From contig NZ_CP118631.1 in NCBI RefSeq assembly GCF_028993635.1, positions 3,782,001 to 3,846,000 on the forward strand: a stretch of 64,000 bases of DNA, read 5' to 3'. Origin of the DNA: Mucilaginibacter sp. SJ. GTDB taxonomy: Bacteria; Bacteroidota; Bacteroidia; Sphingobacteriales; Sphingobacteriaceae. This document shows positions 17,054-25,114 of this stretch, piece after piece. The notes under the pieces were generated by a model that saw nothing but the letters and a program-made list of their open reading frames with translations, searched no databases and was not told the origin of the DNA. Position 1 is the first letter of the stretch, and each line of letters opens with the position of its first letter. Made by a program: the position numbers and the translations under genes.

Positions 17054-17677
17054 ATGAAAATTATATTAATTTCTGTAATAATAGTGGTCATAGCATTTAT
17101 TTTAAAGGCTTGTATCAATACAACAGGTCAGCTTGCAAAAAACGCCACGCGTCCATCAAATGATAAGAAGCCTACCATTGCAAAAGAGAATGATAAACTA
17201 ATTATTGTTAGCAATGTGCATCAGGAAGACGTTAAACGTGCATTAACGTCGTTTTGCAATATCTACAATAAAGACAGGTTCATAGCATTGCCAAGAGTTG
17301 CCACTTTGTCTTCAAATTCTTTTGCTATAACATTTCCTTATGATACAGACTTCATTACCTTCTGTTTTGCGATTAATTTTCTTAAATATCCTATTGATAT
17401 CAAATGGCAATCAAAGGTGACAGCATGGGTTACAACGAAAGAAACTGACGACTGGATAACAGACAAAAGCAAAAACAAAAAGGTCATGCTCTTTCTCGCA
17501 GATGACGACAATGAATATGACAATGTTTTGATGACTACTGAAGATAACATTGGATATAAACTTGGCTTTGCTGTAGGTGAAGAAAAGCAACTGCTTTCAA
17601 TGCCCAGAGAGCCATATAAAGCTCCCTCTATACAAATTAAAAATCTCGAAAGCCTACCGTTCGAAGACATCGAATAA
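17054..17677 (+). CDS. AT-rich hypothetical protein with N-terminal membrane anchor
   Basis: A 207-residue protein not recognised. The N-terminus (MKIILISVIIVVIAFILKAC) is a membrane helix that could be a lipoprotein signal (KAC) or a plain anchor. The rest is soluble with alternating strands and acidic patches (DDDNEYDN). Codon use is richer in A+T than the flanking core genes, and it lies between an IS21-like remnant and a tRNA gene, which suggests acquisition by transfer. A membrane or periplasmic location is likely; the function is unknown. Confidence 0.65.
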   Translation: MKIILISVIIVVIAFILKACINTTGQLAKNATRPSNDKKPTIAKENDKLIIVSNVHQEDVKRALTSFCNIYNKDRFIALPRVATLSSNSFAITFPYDTDFITFCFAINFLKYPIDIKWQSKVTAWVTTKETDDWITDKSKNKKVMLFLADDDNEYDNVLMTTEDNIGYKLGFAVGEEKQLLSMPREPYKAPSIQIKNLESLPFEDIE

Positions 17678-17848
17678 AGAAAAGATAAAAGTTGGATAAG
17701 GAATTGTCAGAGAAAGCTATGCTTATTAAACCATTAAGAGTGTTAACAATTATTTATCAACCACACATCATTTAGTAGACACAAACAGGTCAAAAAATAC
17801 TAACAAGAGATAAAAACAGCTTATAACGCTTAAAGAAAGCATTTGCAT

Positions 17849-17878
17849 TTTGAAATATACTAACAACAATTATATTTG
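17849..17878 (+). promoter_or_regulatory. Bacteroidota-type promoter of tRNA-Pro
   Basis: TTTG at 17849-17852 and TATATTTG at 17871-17878 are 18 bp apart, a full match to the -33/-7 boxes used by Bacteroidota primary sigma factors. The tRNA starts 23 bases after the -7 box. Confidence 0.8.
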
Positions 17879-17900
17879 CAGCCCGGCCATACATTTATTT

Positions 17901-17974
17901 CGGGATGTAGCGTAGCCCGGTATCGCGCCAGCATGGGGTGCTGGAGGTCGTGGGTTCGAATCCCGCCATCCCGA
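17901..17974 (+). tRNA. tRNA-Pro (anticodon GGG)
   Basis: Cloverleaf of 74 nt. The acceptor arm CGGGATG pairs with CATCCCG, the anticodon stem CCAGC/GCTGG encloses loop ATGGGGT with anticodon GGG, and the T arm is GTGGG TTCGAAT CCCGC. The discriminator base is A and CCA is not encoded. It reads proline CCC (and CCU) codons. Confidence 0.95.
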
Positions 17975-17990
17975 CATGAAAACAAAGATT

Positions 17991-18038
17991 AAAGAGCATA
18001 TTTGAGAGGTGATTTTACCGATTGGATATGCTCTTTTT
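17991..18038 (+). terminator. Terminator behind tRNA-Pro
   Basis: The arms AAAGAGCATAT (17991-18001) and ATATGCTCTTT (18026-18036) are perfect inverses with a 24-base loop and end in a T-run. The remaining spacer to 18182 has a weak open frame that I do not accept as a gene. Confidence 0.75.
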
Positions 18039-18182
18039 GTGTTTTAAAACATGAGGAATACAGAGGCTTTTCTCTCCGCTCATTGTTGTGCTCTATGCTG
18101 CCATATATTATGAATTTAATTGCCACATACCTAACAGCGAATATCGCAAAAGGTTACTTAAACAGACCTGAAAACAGGGAAC

Positions 18183-18734
18183 TCAAACCCTCAAGGCCCC
18201 TCTAAATCCTCTTGCAGCATAGTATGACTCCGCCCCGTTGTGGTAAATAAATATGGTACCATAACGGTAATCGGCAAAAATGGCGCCGCCGAGCTTCCTG
18301 ATATCGGCCGGTGTTTTGATCCAGCTTGAGGTTTTGGTATCAAACTTTCCAAGCTTTTGCAATTCGCGGTATTGGTCTTCATCTAAAAGTTCAATGCCCA
18401 TATCCTTCGCCATTTCAACAGCGCTGTTTCCGGGCTTGTGTTCTTTTCTGGCTTCCAGCGCTTCATGATCGTAGCAAACACTTCTGCGGCCTTTGGGGCT
18501 TTCTGCAGCACAGTCGAAAAAAATATATTCGTCCGTATTTTTATCGTAAGCAACAACATCGGGTTCTCCGCCGGTTAATTCCATTTCATTAAGTGATTTT
18601 AGCTTTTCGGTATTGGCTTCCAGTTTGCCTTGTACCCGAGCCCATTCTATACCCGTGTGGCGGTTCATGTTTTTCTCAAAACGGGTTTTTAGTATGCCGA
18701 TAAGTTCTTTCTGTTGTTCTGGTGATAGCTTCAT
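18183..18734 (-). CDS. DUF4256-family protein
   Basis: A 183-residue soluble protein. The pattern RFEKNMNRHTGIEW, the GGEPDVV strand, FFDCAAESPKGRRSVCYD and the C-terminal RKLGGAIFADYRYGTIF match what I know of DUF4256. No catalytic function is established for this family to my knowledge. It is a single gene, convergent to the tRNA-Pro unit; a repeat separates it from the ArsR cluster. Confidence 0.8.
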   Translation of the reverse strand: MKLSPEQQKELIGILKTRFEKNMNRHTGIEWARVQGKLEANTEKLKSLNEMELTGGEPDVVAYDKNTDEYIFFDCAAESPKGRRSVCYDHEALEARKEHKPGNSAVEMAKDMGIELLDEDQYRELQKLGKFDTKTSSWIKTPADIRKLGGAIFADYRYGTIFIYHNGAESYYAARGFRGALRV

Positions 18735-18781
18735 ATTTATTGCAGGTTATGGTTTATTGGTTTTCAGGTAATTCTTCAATT

Positions 18782-18880
18782 CCCCTTTTGAGAGGGGGCG
18801 CGTAGGACAGCGCGGTGGCTGGGGTGTGTTTATGCGATTGCCTTTTCAAAGCCCCCCCCCTACACCCCTCTAAAGAGGGG
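18782..18880. repeat. C-rich/G-rich dispersed repeat
   Basis: A 99-bp unit starting TCCCCTTTTGAGAGGGGG and ending CCCCTCTAAAGAGGGG, with a run of nine C residues inside. A related short motif (CCCCTCTAAATCTCCCC on the minus strand) recurs at 53754-53782. It probably serves as a bidirectional stop between neighbouring minus-strand genes, or it is a REP-like element. Confidence 0.55.
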
Positions 18881-18923
18881 AATCGCACAGGCCTCCGCTT
18901 TTTATTCTTCAAAACGGGCTGTA

Positions 18924-19505
18924 CTACAAATCATTCAATCCTTTACCATTAAGGATTTGCGGCATCCATTTTTCAACTCTTGCCTCGCGGGTCGAGGCTT
19001 GTTTGGGTTGGGAAAAATGAAGGAGATATGCTTTTTGCCGTCCGGGTGTTAATGCTTCAAATGCGGTTTTAAGGGCGGGTATGGTATTTAATTTTTGTTG
19101 AAACTCCTGAGCGACGGCAAAATCTTCCGTCTGCTTTAAATTTACTTTTAGTCCTGCCTTTTCCACCTCAATGGCTTCATAAATATAGGCTTTCAGGATA
19201 CTTCTTTGTCCGGCTATTTCCCCGGCATTGGTAAACCTGATTTGCCGCGCAGCTTGTACGTTTTTGGTTTGCTGAATAAGGATGTTATGGGTATCACTTA
19301 ATAAAGCTCCCTTGAAAAATAAAAGCGCGCAATATTCTTTAAATACATGGATCAAAACGATGTTGCTTTCCCGAAAGGTATAACAGGGACAGCCCCATTT
19401 TAATTCTTCGGTCAATCCGCAATCAAGAACAACCGATCTCAATTGCTCTACTTCTTCCTGCCACTTCCCGGCTTTATTAAAATAAAAATCAACTTTGGGG
19501 TTCAT
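18924..19505 (-). CDS. YdeI/OmdA-associated family protein (DUF1801 domain)
   Basis: A 193-residue protein with an N-terminal DUF1801 (YdhG-like) fold at about 15-115 (LKWGCPCYTF, LLFFKGALLSD) and a C-terminal OmdA/YdeI tail at about 140-190 (ALTPGRQKAYLLHFSQPKQA, TREARVEKW). Such proteins occur in small stress or repair clusters; a precise activity is not known. It is the last gene of the ArsR-controlled cluster, 5 bp behind doxX. Confidence 0.82.
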   Translation of the reverse strand: MNPKVDFYFNKAGKWQEEVEQLRSVVLDCGLTEELKWGCPCYTFRESNIVLIHVFKEYCALLFFKGALLSDTHNILIQQTKNVQAARQIRFTNAGEIAGQRSILKAYIYEAIEVEKAGLKVNLKQTEDFAVAQEFQQKLNTIPALKTAFEALTPGRQKAYLLHFSQPKQASTREARVEKWMPQILNGKGLNDL

Positions 19506-19510
19506 GTTGC

Positions 19511-19903
19511 TTATAATTGGTTATCCGAAGTTACTCTTCTTTCGGCAGGTCTGAAATACCATGATATGATTGTCAGTACCAGCAACAGCAATGCCGGAAA
19601 TATTTCAGTCACCGCATTACCCGAGGCTATATGCGAAATTATTGCGCCCGACATGGCGAAGAAAAAGCCTGCGTAAGCCCATTCCTTTACTACCGGAAAT
19701 TTAGGGGCAAGCACCGCTATAACGCCCAAAACTTTCCAAACACCCAATATCGTCAAAAAATAGTCCGGATAGCCCAAATGGGCCACGCTGTCCGCCCCTC
19801 CTGCCCCGGCCTTCGCTTTTAATAGCTGCACCATTCCTGTTGATATCATTCCTAAAGCAAGCCATATGGTGGCTATCCAATAAATAATTTTATTCCGTTT
19901 CAT
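19511..19903 (-). CDS. DoxX-family membrane protein
   Basis: A 130-residue protein with four membrane helices (about 8-28, 47-66, 73-92 and 98-116), containing the DoxX pattern LGYPDYFLTILGVWKVLG. DoxX-like proteins are linked to thiol or quinone redox chemistry at the membrane. It overlaps the AHSA1 gene by 4 bp, so it belongs to the ArsR cluster. Confidence 0.82.
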   Translation of the reverse strand: MKRNKIIYWIATIWLALGMISTGMVQLLKAKAGAGGADSVAHLGYPDYFLTILGVWKVLGVIAVLAPKFPVVKEWAYAGFFFAMSGAIISHIASGNAVTEIFPALLLLVLTIISWYFRPAERRVTSDNQL

Positions 19904-20379
19904 GATGCTGTATTAATCATTTTACTTAATACATCCTGTAACCTGTTGTGTGCCATGTTTATGCCATAGGCAAAAGGCAGCTTAAGCATCTGGTCCCTCA
20001 ATTCGGGCGTTCGGTAAACCACATGCATATTGAGTTTGCTGGTATCGCCGGTAAGTTTTTCAAACTCCAGGAACTCGAGTTGCACATCAAACGGCGCGTT
20101 GTCCATTTCAAACGTACGGGTGATTTTTTGCCCGGGGATAAACTCATGAATTGTTCCATTGGCTTTGAAAACAACGTTACCATGCGGATCTTTTGTTTCA
20201 AATTGCCAACTGCCGTGCTTTTTATTTTCAAGCTTCAGCACTTTTGTTCCCATCCATTGCTCAACAATTTCGGGCTCCATATAGGCTTTAAAAAGCAGTT
20301 CCACCGGTAAGTCAAATACTCTTGTAATGGTTAAATCCTGTTTGCCGTTTTCAGCATCTATTTTTGTTTTTTGTTCCAT
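19900..20379 (-). CDS. AHSA1/SRPBCC-domain protein
   Basis: A 159-residue START-like fold (SRPBCC). The typical opening ITRVFDLPVELLFKAYMEPE then QWMGT, the central HGSWQFETKDPHG and the C-terminal helix YGINMAHNRLQDVLSKM are all visible. These domains bind hydrophobic ligands; ArsR-AHSA1 pairs are very common and often lie beside DoxX genes. It begins 2 bp after the ArsR gene ends, so the two are co-translated. Confidence 0.87.
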   Translation of the reverse strand: MEQKTKIDAENGKQDLTITRVFDLPVELLFKAYMEPEIVEQWMGTKVLKLENKKHGSWQFETKDPHGNVVFKANGTIHEFIPGQKITRTFEMDNAPFDVQLEFLEFEKLTGDTSKLNMHVVYRTPELRDQMLKLPFAYGINMAHNRLQDVLSKMINTAS

Positions 20380-20380
20380 G

Positions 20381-20701
20381 TTATTTGCCTTTATAATTTT
20401 TCATAATAGTTTCTAATTTGTTGAACCTGTCTTCCCACATCGCGCGGAACGGTTCAATGAAGTCGGCCACATCTTTCATTTTTTCTGCATTGATATGATA
20501 ATAGATCTCCCTGCCGTTTTGCTCCTGTTTAAGCAGCTCGCACTCGGTAAGTATTTGAAGGTGTTTGGAAACGGTGGGCCTGGCGGTATCAAAGTTTGAC
20601 GCAATTACACCAGCGGTCATTGCTTGTGTGGCAACCAGTAAAAGGATGGCCCTTCGGGTTGGGTCGGCTATGGCTTGAAATACATCTCGTCTTAAATTCA
20701 T
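20381..20701 (-). CDS. ArsR-family transcriptional repressor
   Basis: A 106-residue winged-helix regulator: [16 protein letters not shown] opening, recognition helix in [16 protein letters not shown], and wing strands [12 protein letters not shown]. No cysteine pair for metal binding is visible in the alpha-3 box, so it is more likely of the AHSA1-linked, non-metal type. It is the first gene of the four-gene cluster and probably autoregulates through two palindromes that overlap its promoter. Confidence 0.9.
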   Translation of the reverse strand: MNLRRDVFQAIADPTRRAILLLVATQAMTAGVIASNFDTARPTVSKHLQILTECELLKQEQNGREIYYHINAEKMKDVADFIEPFRAMWEDRFNKLETIMKNYKGK

Positions 20702-20704
20702 CGT

Positions 20705-20750
20705 GTAGCTATTTGACTACAAATATAAATGTAGCCATTTAACTACGCAA
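20705..20750 (-). promoter_or_regulatory. ArsR operator pair overlapping a TAnnTTTG promoter
   Basis: Two copies of GTAGCnATTTnACTAC, each palindromic at the ends (GTAG...CTAC), lie at 20705-20720 and 20731-20746, 26 bp centre to centre. On the minus strand a TATATTTG box (20727-20720) and a TTG (20750-20748) are 20 bp apart. Repressor binding at either site would cover the promoter. The ArsR start codon is 3 bp beyond the proximal copy. Confidence 0.8.
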
Positions 20751-20969
20751 GTTTTTTGTTTATTTTTTTACGGAAATCTTTTTCGGATGGCGCTGAACAT
20801 CAAGCCGGAATATCTGTCAAAAAAACATTAATTTATTTTCTGAACGTAATAAAACGGGCCGATTGCTTATTTTGTAATACATTCTTAACACGCCTTCGCT
20901 TAAAAAAGTGTAATTTTAGACCTTCTTAGCAAGGTTATACTACTGGTAACAGTAAACTATAATAATTTA

Positions 20970-22469
20970 ATGGGTATGAATGCCATTCACAATAAAGATA
21001 TTGGGACCAAACAAAAAGCGCTGGCCATTAATCTTAACCCCGAAATTTATGGCTCATTTGCCGAAATAGGTGCCGGACAGGACGTAGCAGCAAACTTTTT
21101 TAAAGCCGGGGCATCATCCGGTACCATAGCCAAAACCATGTCGGCCTATGACATGCTTTTTTCAGATGCCATTTATGGGGTACAGCAAACCCGCCGTTAT
21201 GTAAGCGAACCGCGCCTGATGGCCATGCTTGGTCATGAATATGGCCTGATCATTGAGCGCCTTGGTACGCAGCGTGGTGACACTTCAACTTTTTTTGCTT
21301 TCGCGGATACCATATCGGCCCTCAATTACAACAAAACAAATGAAGGCCACGGTTGGATGGGCGTACGCTTTCAACTGGAGCCGAACGGGCAGTACAATGA
21401 TGTGGTGATCCACGTTAAGCTGCTGGATAACGATAATAACCTGCAACAGCAGGCTGTGGGGATATTGGGTGTAAACCTGATGTATGCCTGCTTTTATTAT
21501 AATGAGATTCCACCGGTATTCCTGCTTTCGCTGATGGATAATCTCTCGCGCGACAGGATCCAGATAGACATGATCCGCTTTGAAGGACCAAACTTTACCA
21601 AAGTTGATAACCGGCTCATGAGCCTTCATCTGGTAAAATACGGCTTTTCGGATGCGGCGCTATTTGGGCCCGACGGTAAAAACCTGCAACCATCCGAAGT
21701 TTTATACAAAAAGCACATCGTAATGGTGCGCGGCCGTTTCCGTCCGGTTATCAACGTGCATATGGATATGTTGAACACCGGTGTTAAGCAGTTTTTGCAG
21801 GAATCGGATGTTGATAAGGAAAATGTTGTTGTCGTTACCGAGCTTACCCTCCAGGCCCTTAAAGAACGTAACGCCGATATCAATGCCGATATAGACGAGA
21901 AGGACTTTCTCGACCGTGTAGATATCCTCGGCTCGCTGGGCCAAACGGTGATGATCTCTAATTTTCACGAGTATTATAAATTGGTGGCTTATCTTTCAAA
22001 GATCACCAAACTTAAAATGGGCGTGGTGCTTGGTTTCCCTAACCTGGAGTACATTTTCTCGGAAGAACATTATAAAGATTTGCCGGGTGGCATTTTGGAG
22101 TCGTTCGCTACCTTGTTTAGCCGTAAGGTAAAATTGTTTATATACCCTACCCTGCGCGATGGCGTGATCTGGAATTGCCTGCGTTTTTACCTTCCGCCAC
22201 ACCTGATTGATCTGTACCGCTACCTGATAGCCAACAATAAGATAGAAGACATCAGGCATTATAACGAAAATAACCTTAACGTTGAAACCGACAATGTGCT
22301 TGAGCTGATAAAACTGGGCGCCGATGGCTGGGAAGAGTTTGTGCCACCCGAGGTGGCTACGATAATCAAAGAGCGTCGCCTGTTTGGATATGCCTCCGGT
22401 TTGGAACCGGTAAAAACACTTGAAGCCCCTCCACAAGATGGTGATCGGACTGAAATTGATATAGCTTAA
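20970..22469 (+). CDS. Conserved protein of unknown function
   Basis: A 499-residue soluble protein without signal peptide or membrane helix. The N-terminal block ALAINLNPEIYGSFAEIGAG, then SGTIAKTMSAYDMLFSDAIYG, is highly ordered and resembles a protein conserved in Bacteroidota and cyanobacteria that databases sometimes mislabel. I see no known catalytic motif. The mid part (VVVVTELTLQALKERN) looks like alpha/beta folds. It stands alone with its own terminator. The role is unknown. Confidence 0.75.
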   Translation: MGMNAIHNKDIGTKQKALAINLNPEIYGSFAEIGAGQDVAANFFKAGASSGTIAKTMSAYDMLFSDAIYGVQQTRRYVSEPRLMAMLGHEYGLIIERLGTQRGDTSTFFAFADTISALNYNKTNEGHGWMGVRFQLEPNGQYNDVVIHVKLLDNDNNLQQQAVGILGVNLMYACFYYNEIPPVFLLSLMDNLSRDRIQIDMIRFEGPNFTKVDNRLMSLHLVKYGFSDAALFGPDGKNLQPSEVLYKKHIVMVRGRFRPVINVHMDMLNTGVKQFLQESDVDKENVVVVTELTLQALKERNADINADIDEKDFLDRVDILGSLGQTVMISNFHEYYKLVAYLSKITKLKMGVVLGFPNLEYIFSEEHYKDLPGGILESFATLFSRKVKLFIYPTLRDGVIWNCLRFYLPPHLIDLYRYLIANNKIEDIRHYNENNLNVETDNVLELIKLGADGWEEFVPPEVATIIKERRLFGYASGLEPVKTLEAPPQDGDRTEIDIA

Positions 22470-22520
22470 AAGCTAAAAGCAGAAGGCGAAAAGCCAAGAG
22501 CCGGGAGCTTGCTCTATATA

Positions 22521-22556
22521 AAAAGGGCTGGTGAATTATTTCACAGCCCCTTTTTT
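22521..22556 (+). terminator. Rho-independent terminator
   Basis: GGGCTGGTGAA and TTTCACAGCCC form the stem, with a flanking A-run and T-run on either side. It lies 52 bp after the 499-residue gene and can stop transcription from both directions. Confidence 0.8.
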
Positions 22557-22581
22557 CACTTTACTCATGTATTCTGAATTA

Positions 22582-23058
22582 CTACGGCAAAACAGAAGGT
22601 CTTTGTTCAAGTATGTACCTGATTCTTTCGCCCTGTCCAATTGTATCGGCTTTTGAAGAAAGGTCTTTACCGTTTAATTGCTCATAATTTACCACAACAC
22701 TATTTCCCGACGAAGCGGTTTTAATCACTTCAACCGATTCAACATCCGAAGGGATCTTCGCGCCAAACCAATGATCGTCATCCTGTTGCTTCCAGGTTAC
22801 TAATGTAAATACTTCATTAGCGCCAACTGTTTTGTTTCCGTCAATTGCCGATTTCAAAGCCAGGTCATTCCCGTAAAGTGTTGAGGCTGTACCTTTGGTC
22901 TTATTAACAAATGAGGTAATTACCTTGAGCCCATCCAGGTTATATTTCGGAGATGATGGCAGCGCGGCTTTGGTGTTGTATAATTCAACCGGTTTGTTAT
23001 CGGAGCAGGCCGCAAACATTAAGCTGCATACAGCAAATAAACTATATAATGCTTTCAT
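22582..23058 (-). CDS. Lipoprotein of unknown function
   Basis: About 158 residues with a lipoprotein signal (MKALYSLFAVCSLMFAACS, lipobox FAAC). The mature part has a strand-rich pattern with EVFTLVTWKQQDDDHWFGAKIP, which looks like a small beta fold of the DUF2314 type, but I am not sure. A longer start at 23091 would overlap the upstream cytochrome gene; ATG at 23058 gives a clean signal and sits 5 bp behind that gene's stop. Probably an extracytoplasmic partner of the haem protein. Confidence 0.7.
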   Translation of the reverse strand: MKALYSLFAVCSLMFAACSDNKPVELYNTKAALPSSPKYNLDGLKVITSFVNKTKGTASTLYGNDLALKSAIDGNKTVGANEVFTLVTWKQQDDDHWFGAKIPSDVESVEVIKTASSGNSVVVNYEQLNGKDLSSKADTIGQGERIRYILEQRPSVLP

Positions 23059-23062
23059 GGGT

Positions 23063-24031
23063 TTAGTGTTTAATTGGTTGGGTAAATACAAAATCCTCGG
23101 CAGCCATCGGCTTGTGGCAATTCATACATTCTGTGGTAAACATGACATTTGAACCGCCGTACGGCACCATCTTCGGGGTCTTAAACCTCGCCCAGCCCCA
23201 ACCATAGGTAGATGCATATTTTTTATCGTCTTTTATCATGTACTCCACTTGTTTAAACTCGCCGGTATGGGTGGTCCCGTCCTTGTCCTGTAGTTGTGCC
23301 CAGGCCACTTTGGCAAATATGGCGCCGTTTGGCCATGGGTGGATCTTGTTTTCTTTGATCGCTTTAACGGCAATAACATTACCGAAGATTACGCGCAGGG
23401 TGTTATTATCAAAACGCTCGGTAGTACTGATGGGCTGCCAGTTTTTATAATCGGGGATGTAAGAGATGCCGTTGGCCGCTGTCGGCAATTTGCTTACTGC
23501 TGTTTTGTTTTTTTGCCAATGCTGATATTGCCTGTCGGCGGCATTGATAACCGTCGTATCGGCAGGCTTGCTGTGCACCATTGAAGCAAGATAATTCTTC
23601 AAAACAGCAAGATCGGCTGCGGATACTTTTGCGCCGGTATGAACAGCGGTATAACCCGGCAAAGGCATTGCTCCGGCTATTATCTGATTTACCGACTCCC
23701 AGAGTTTGCCTTTCTGATCGGCCGGCGCGAGCTTATTCCATTCGGAAAAATTAAGGTCGGCCCTGCCCTGTTTGATATGGGATGCCACCCCCCAGTAAAT
23801 GGGAACTATTTTATCGTACCAGCGTAAATTGGTGTTGTTTGAATGGCAATCATAACAGGCACGTTGAATAATAGCCTTAACATCTGCCGGGGCTTCCAGG
23901 TCGCCCGTTACCGGCGGATTAGGAACATCCGGGCGCACAAACTGGATGCACAAAAAGCCTGCAAATAAAATCAGGATGATAAGGAACGCTTTTCGTTGAT
24001 ACAAGGGTTTTCTGTTGGTTTTCATAGCCAT
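23063..24031 (-). CDS. Membrane-anchored haem-binding / cytochrome P460-like protein
   Basis: A 322-residue protein with an N-terminal anchor (about 14-31), then a haem-binding domain with CYDCH at 59-63 and a C-terminal cytochrome P460-like domain that ends with a second haem motif CMNCH at 302-306. The central part (FGNVIAVKAIKENKIHPWPN, then GAIFAKVAW) is typical of P460 folds. It is probably a periplasmic c-type dihaem protein handling electrons or small nitrogen compounds; the substrate is not shown. It is followed directly by a lipoprotein gene. Confidence 0.85.
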   Translation of the reverse strand: MAMKTNRKPLYQRKAFLIILILFAGFLCIQFVRPDVPNPPVTGDLEAPADVKAIIQRACYDCHSNNTNLRWYDKIVPIYWGVASHIKQGRADLNFSEWNKLAPADQKGKLWESVNQIIAGAMPLPGYTAVHTGAKVSAADLAVLKNYLASMVHSKPADTTVINAADRQYQHWQKNKTAVSKLPTAANGISYIPDYKNWQPISTTERFDNNTLRVIFGNVIAVKAIKENKIHPWPNGAIFAKVAWAQLQDKDGTTHTGEFKQVEYMIKDDKKYASTYGWGWARFKTPKMVPYGGSNVMFTTECMNCHKPMAAEDFVFTQPIKH

Positions 24032-24219
24032 TCGGTTTGCAATGCAAAGAAAACTACAATCCTTTATAATAAATGTAACAATTAGTTGGGCGGGTGCAAA
24101 TAATCGTTAAATAAGGAAAAAAGGAAGTTGAGACTACAAATAGCGTTGCTTTTGCGCTCATCCCCTTTGATATAAACAAGGACGTTTTTAATATTTGGTA
24201 AAATAGTAGTTTTGCAGCC

Positions 24220-24780
24220 ATGAAGCTGTACATAAAAAACATGGTTTGCAGCCGCTGCAAAATAATGGTGAAAACCGAGCTGGAAAAAGCCGGGCTGCAG
24301 CCTGTTTCTGTTGAGCTTGGTGAGGTAGAGATTAAAGAAGCCCTCACCCCAATTCAACTTAAACGATTGGAAACATCGTTAAACACCCTTGGGTTTGAAC
24401 TCATCGACGATCAAAAGAGCCGTATTATTGAACAGATCAAAACCCTCATCATTGAGCATGTGCACTACGCCGAAACACAATCGCCCTTAAAGCTTTCGGC
24501 GCTGCTTACTTCAAAACTTAATTATGATTATGGGTACCTGAGCAACCTGTTTTCGGCTGTTGAAGGCACAACCATCGAAAAATACTACATAGCCCAGCGT
24601 ATTGAAAAAGTGAAGGAACTCCTGGTTTATAATGAACTTAGTCTTTCCGAAATCGCGTTTCAATTAAGCTATAGCAGCGTTGCCTACCTATCCAGCCAGT
24701 TTAAACAGATAACCGGGATGACACCATCTGCCTTTAAAGCCCTTCAGGGTAGTAAACGCACAAACCTGGAAGACATATAA
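24220..24780 (+). CDS. AraC-family regulator with HMA-like CxxC head
   Basis: A 186-residue regulator. The first 70 residues look like a heavy-metal-associated fold with MVCSRC (Cys10 and Cys13), and a two-helix AraC DNA-binding domain fills about 85-180 (LSEIAFQLSYSSVAYLSSQF, KQITGMTPSAFKAL). A metal-sensing AraC regulator is the simplest reading. It lies upstream of an HMA-MauE membrane protein, its likely target. A TAGTTTTG box ends six bases before the start codon, so the transcript may be nearly leaderless. Confidence 0.85.
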   Translation: MKLYIKNMVCSRCKIMVKTELEKAGLQPVSVELGEVEIKEALTPIQLKRLETSLNTLGFELIDDQKSRIIEQIKTLIIEHVHYAETQSPLKLSALLTSKLNYDYGYLSNLFSAVEGTTIEKYYIAQRIEKVKELLVYNELSLSEIAFQLSYSSVAYLSSQFKQITGMTPSAFKALQGSKRTNLEDI

Positions 24781-24913
24781 AGCACGAATTTTTCGAATTG
24801 AAACGAATTACACGAATTTATTCCGCAATGGTTCGTGTAATCCGATCAAATTGTGGCCTGCTTTGCTGAGTGATTTAAATCCGGAGCCTCTGAAGGTTAG
24901 ATGACAAAGAGCA

Positions 24914-24990
24914 CCTGTCAGTCTGAGCCTGTCGAAGACTCGTGCGCAGAGGCCTGCCCGCCATACTTCGACGGGCTCAGTATGACACCC
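24914..24990. repeat. TGTCAnnCTGAGC-family repeat, second copy
   Basis: A 77-bp unit with the same order and length as that at 1653-1729 (CCTGTCAGTCTGAGC start and ATGACACCC end), including inverted arms near its ends. The rest of the 24781-25114 spacer holds an AT-rich stretch and the leader of the next gene. Confidence 0.7.
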
Positions 24991-25089
24991 ATTTTTTTAC
25001 GTTGTCATGGGTAGCACTCGCGCTAACCTGTAAATCTTATAAATCATAACCATAATACCGTAATACCTTCCCTGCCGGCTCATGGTAAT

Positions 25090-25109
25090 TTTGTATCAGC
25101 AAATACAAA
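25090..25109 (+). promoter_or_regulatory. Promoter box and inverted repeat before the HMA-MauE gene
   Basis: A TAATTTTG -7 box (25086-25093) overlaps an inverted repeat TTTGTAT (25090-25096) / ATACAAA (25103-25109), a likely binding site for a regulator such as the AraC protein upstream. No clear -33 TTG is visible, as expected for an activated promoter. Confidence 0.4.
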
Positions 25110-25114
25110 TTATC

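Noticed and set aside
17975..18205. tRNA-Pro as attachment site of an integrative element
   Set aside because: No integrase gene and no second copy of the tRNA 3' end in the window.
18002..18205. 67-residue plus-strand frame
   Set aside because: It overlaps the tRNA terminator and the end of the DUF4256 gene, and has no recognisable pattern.
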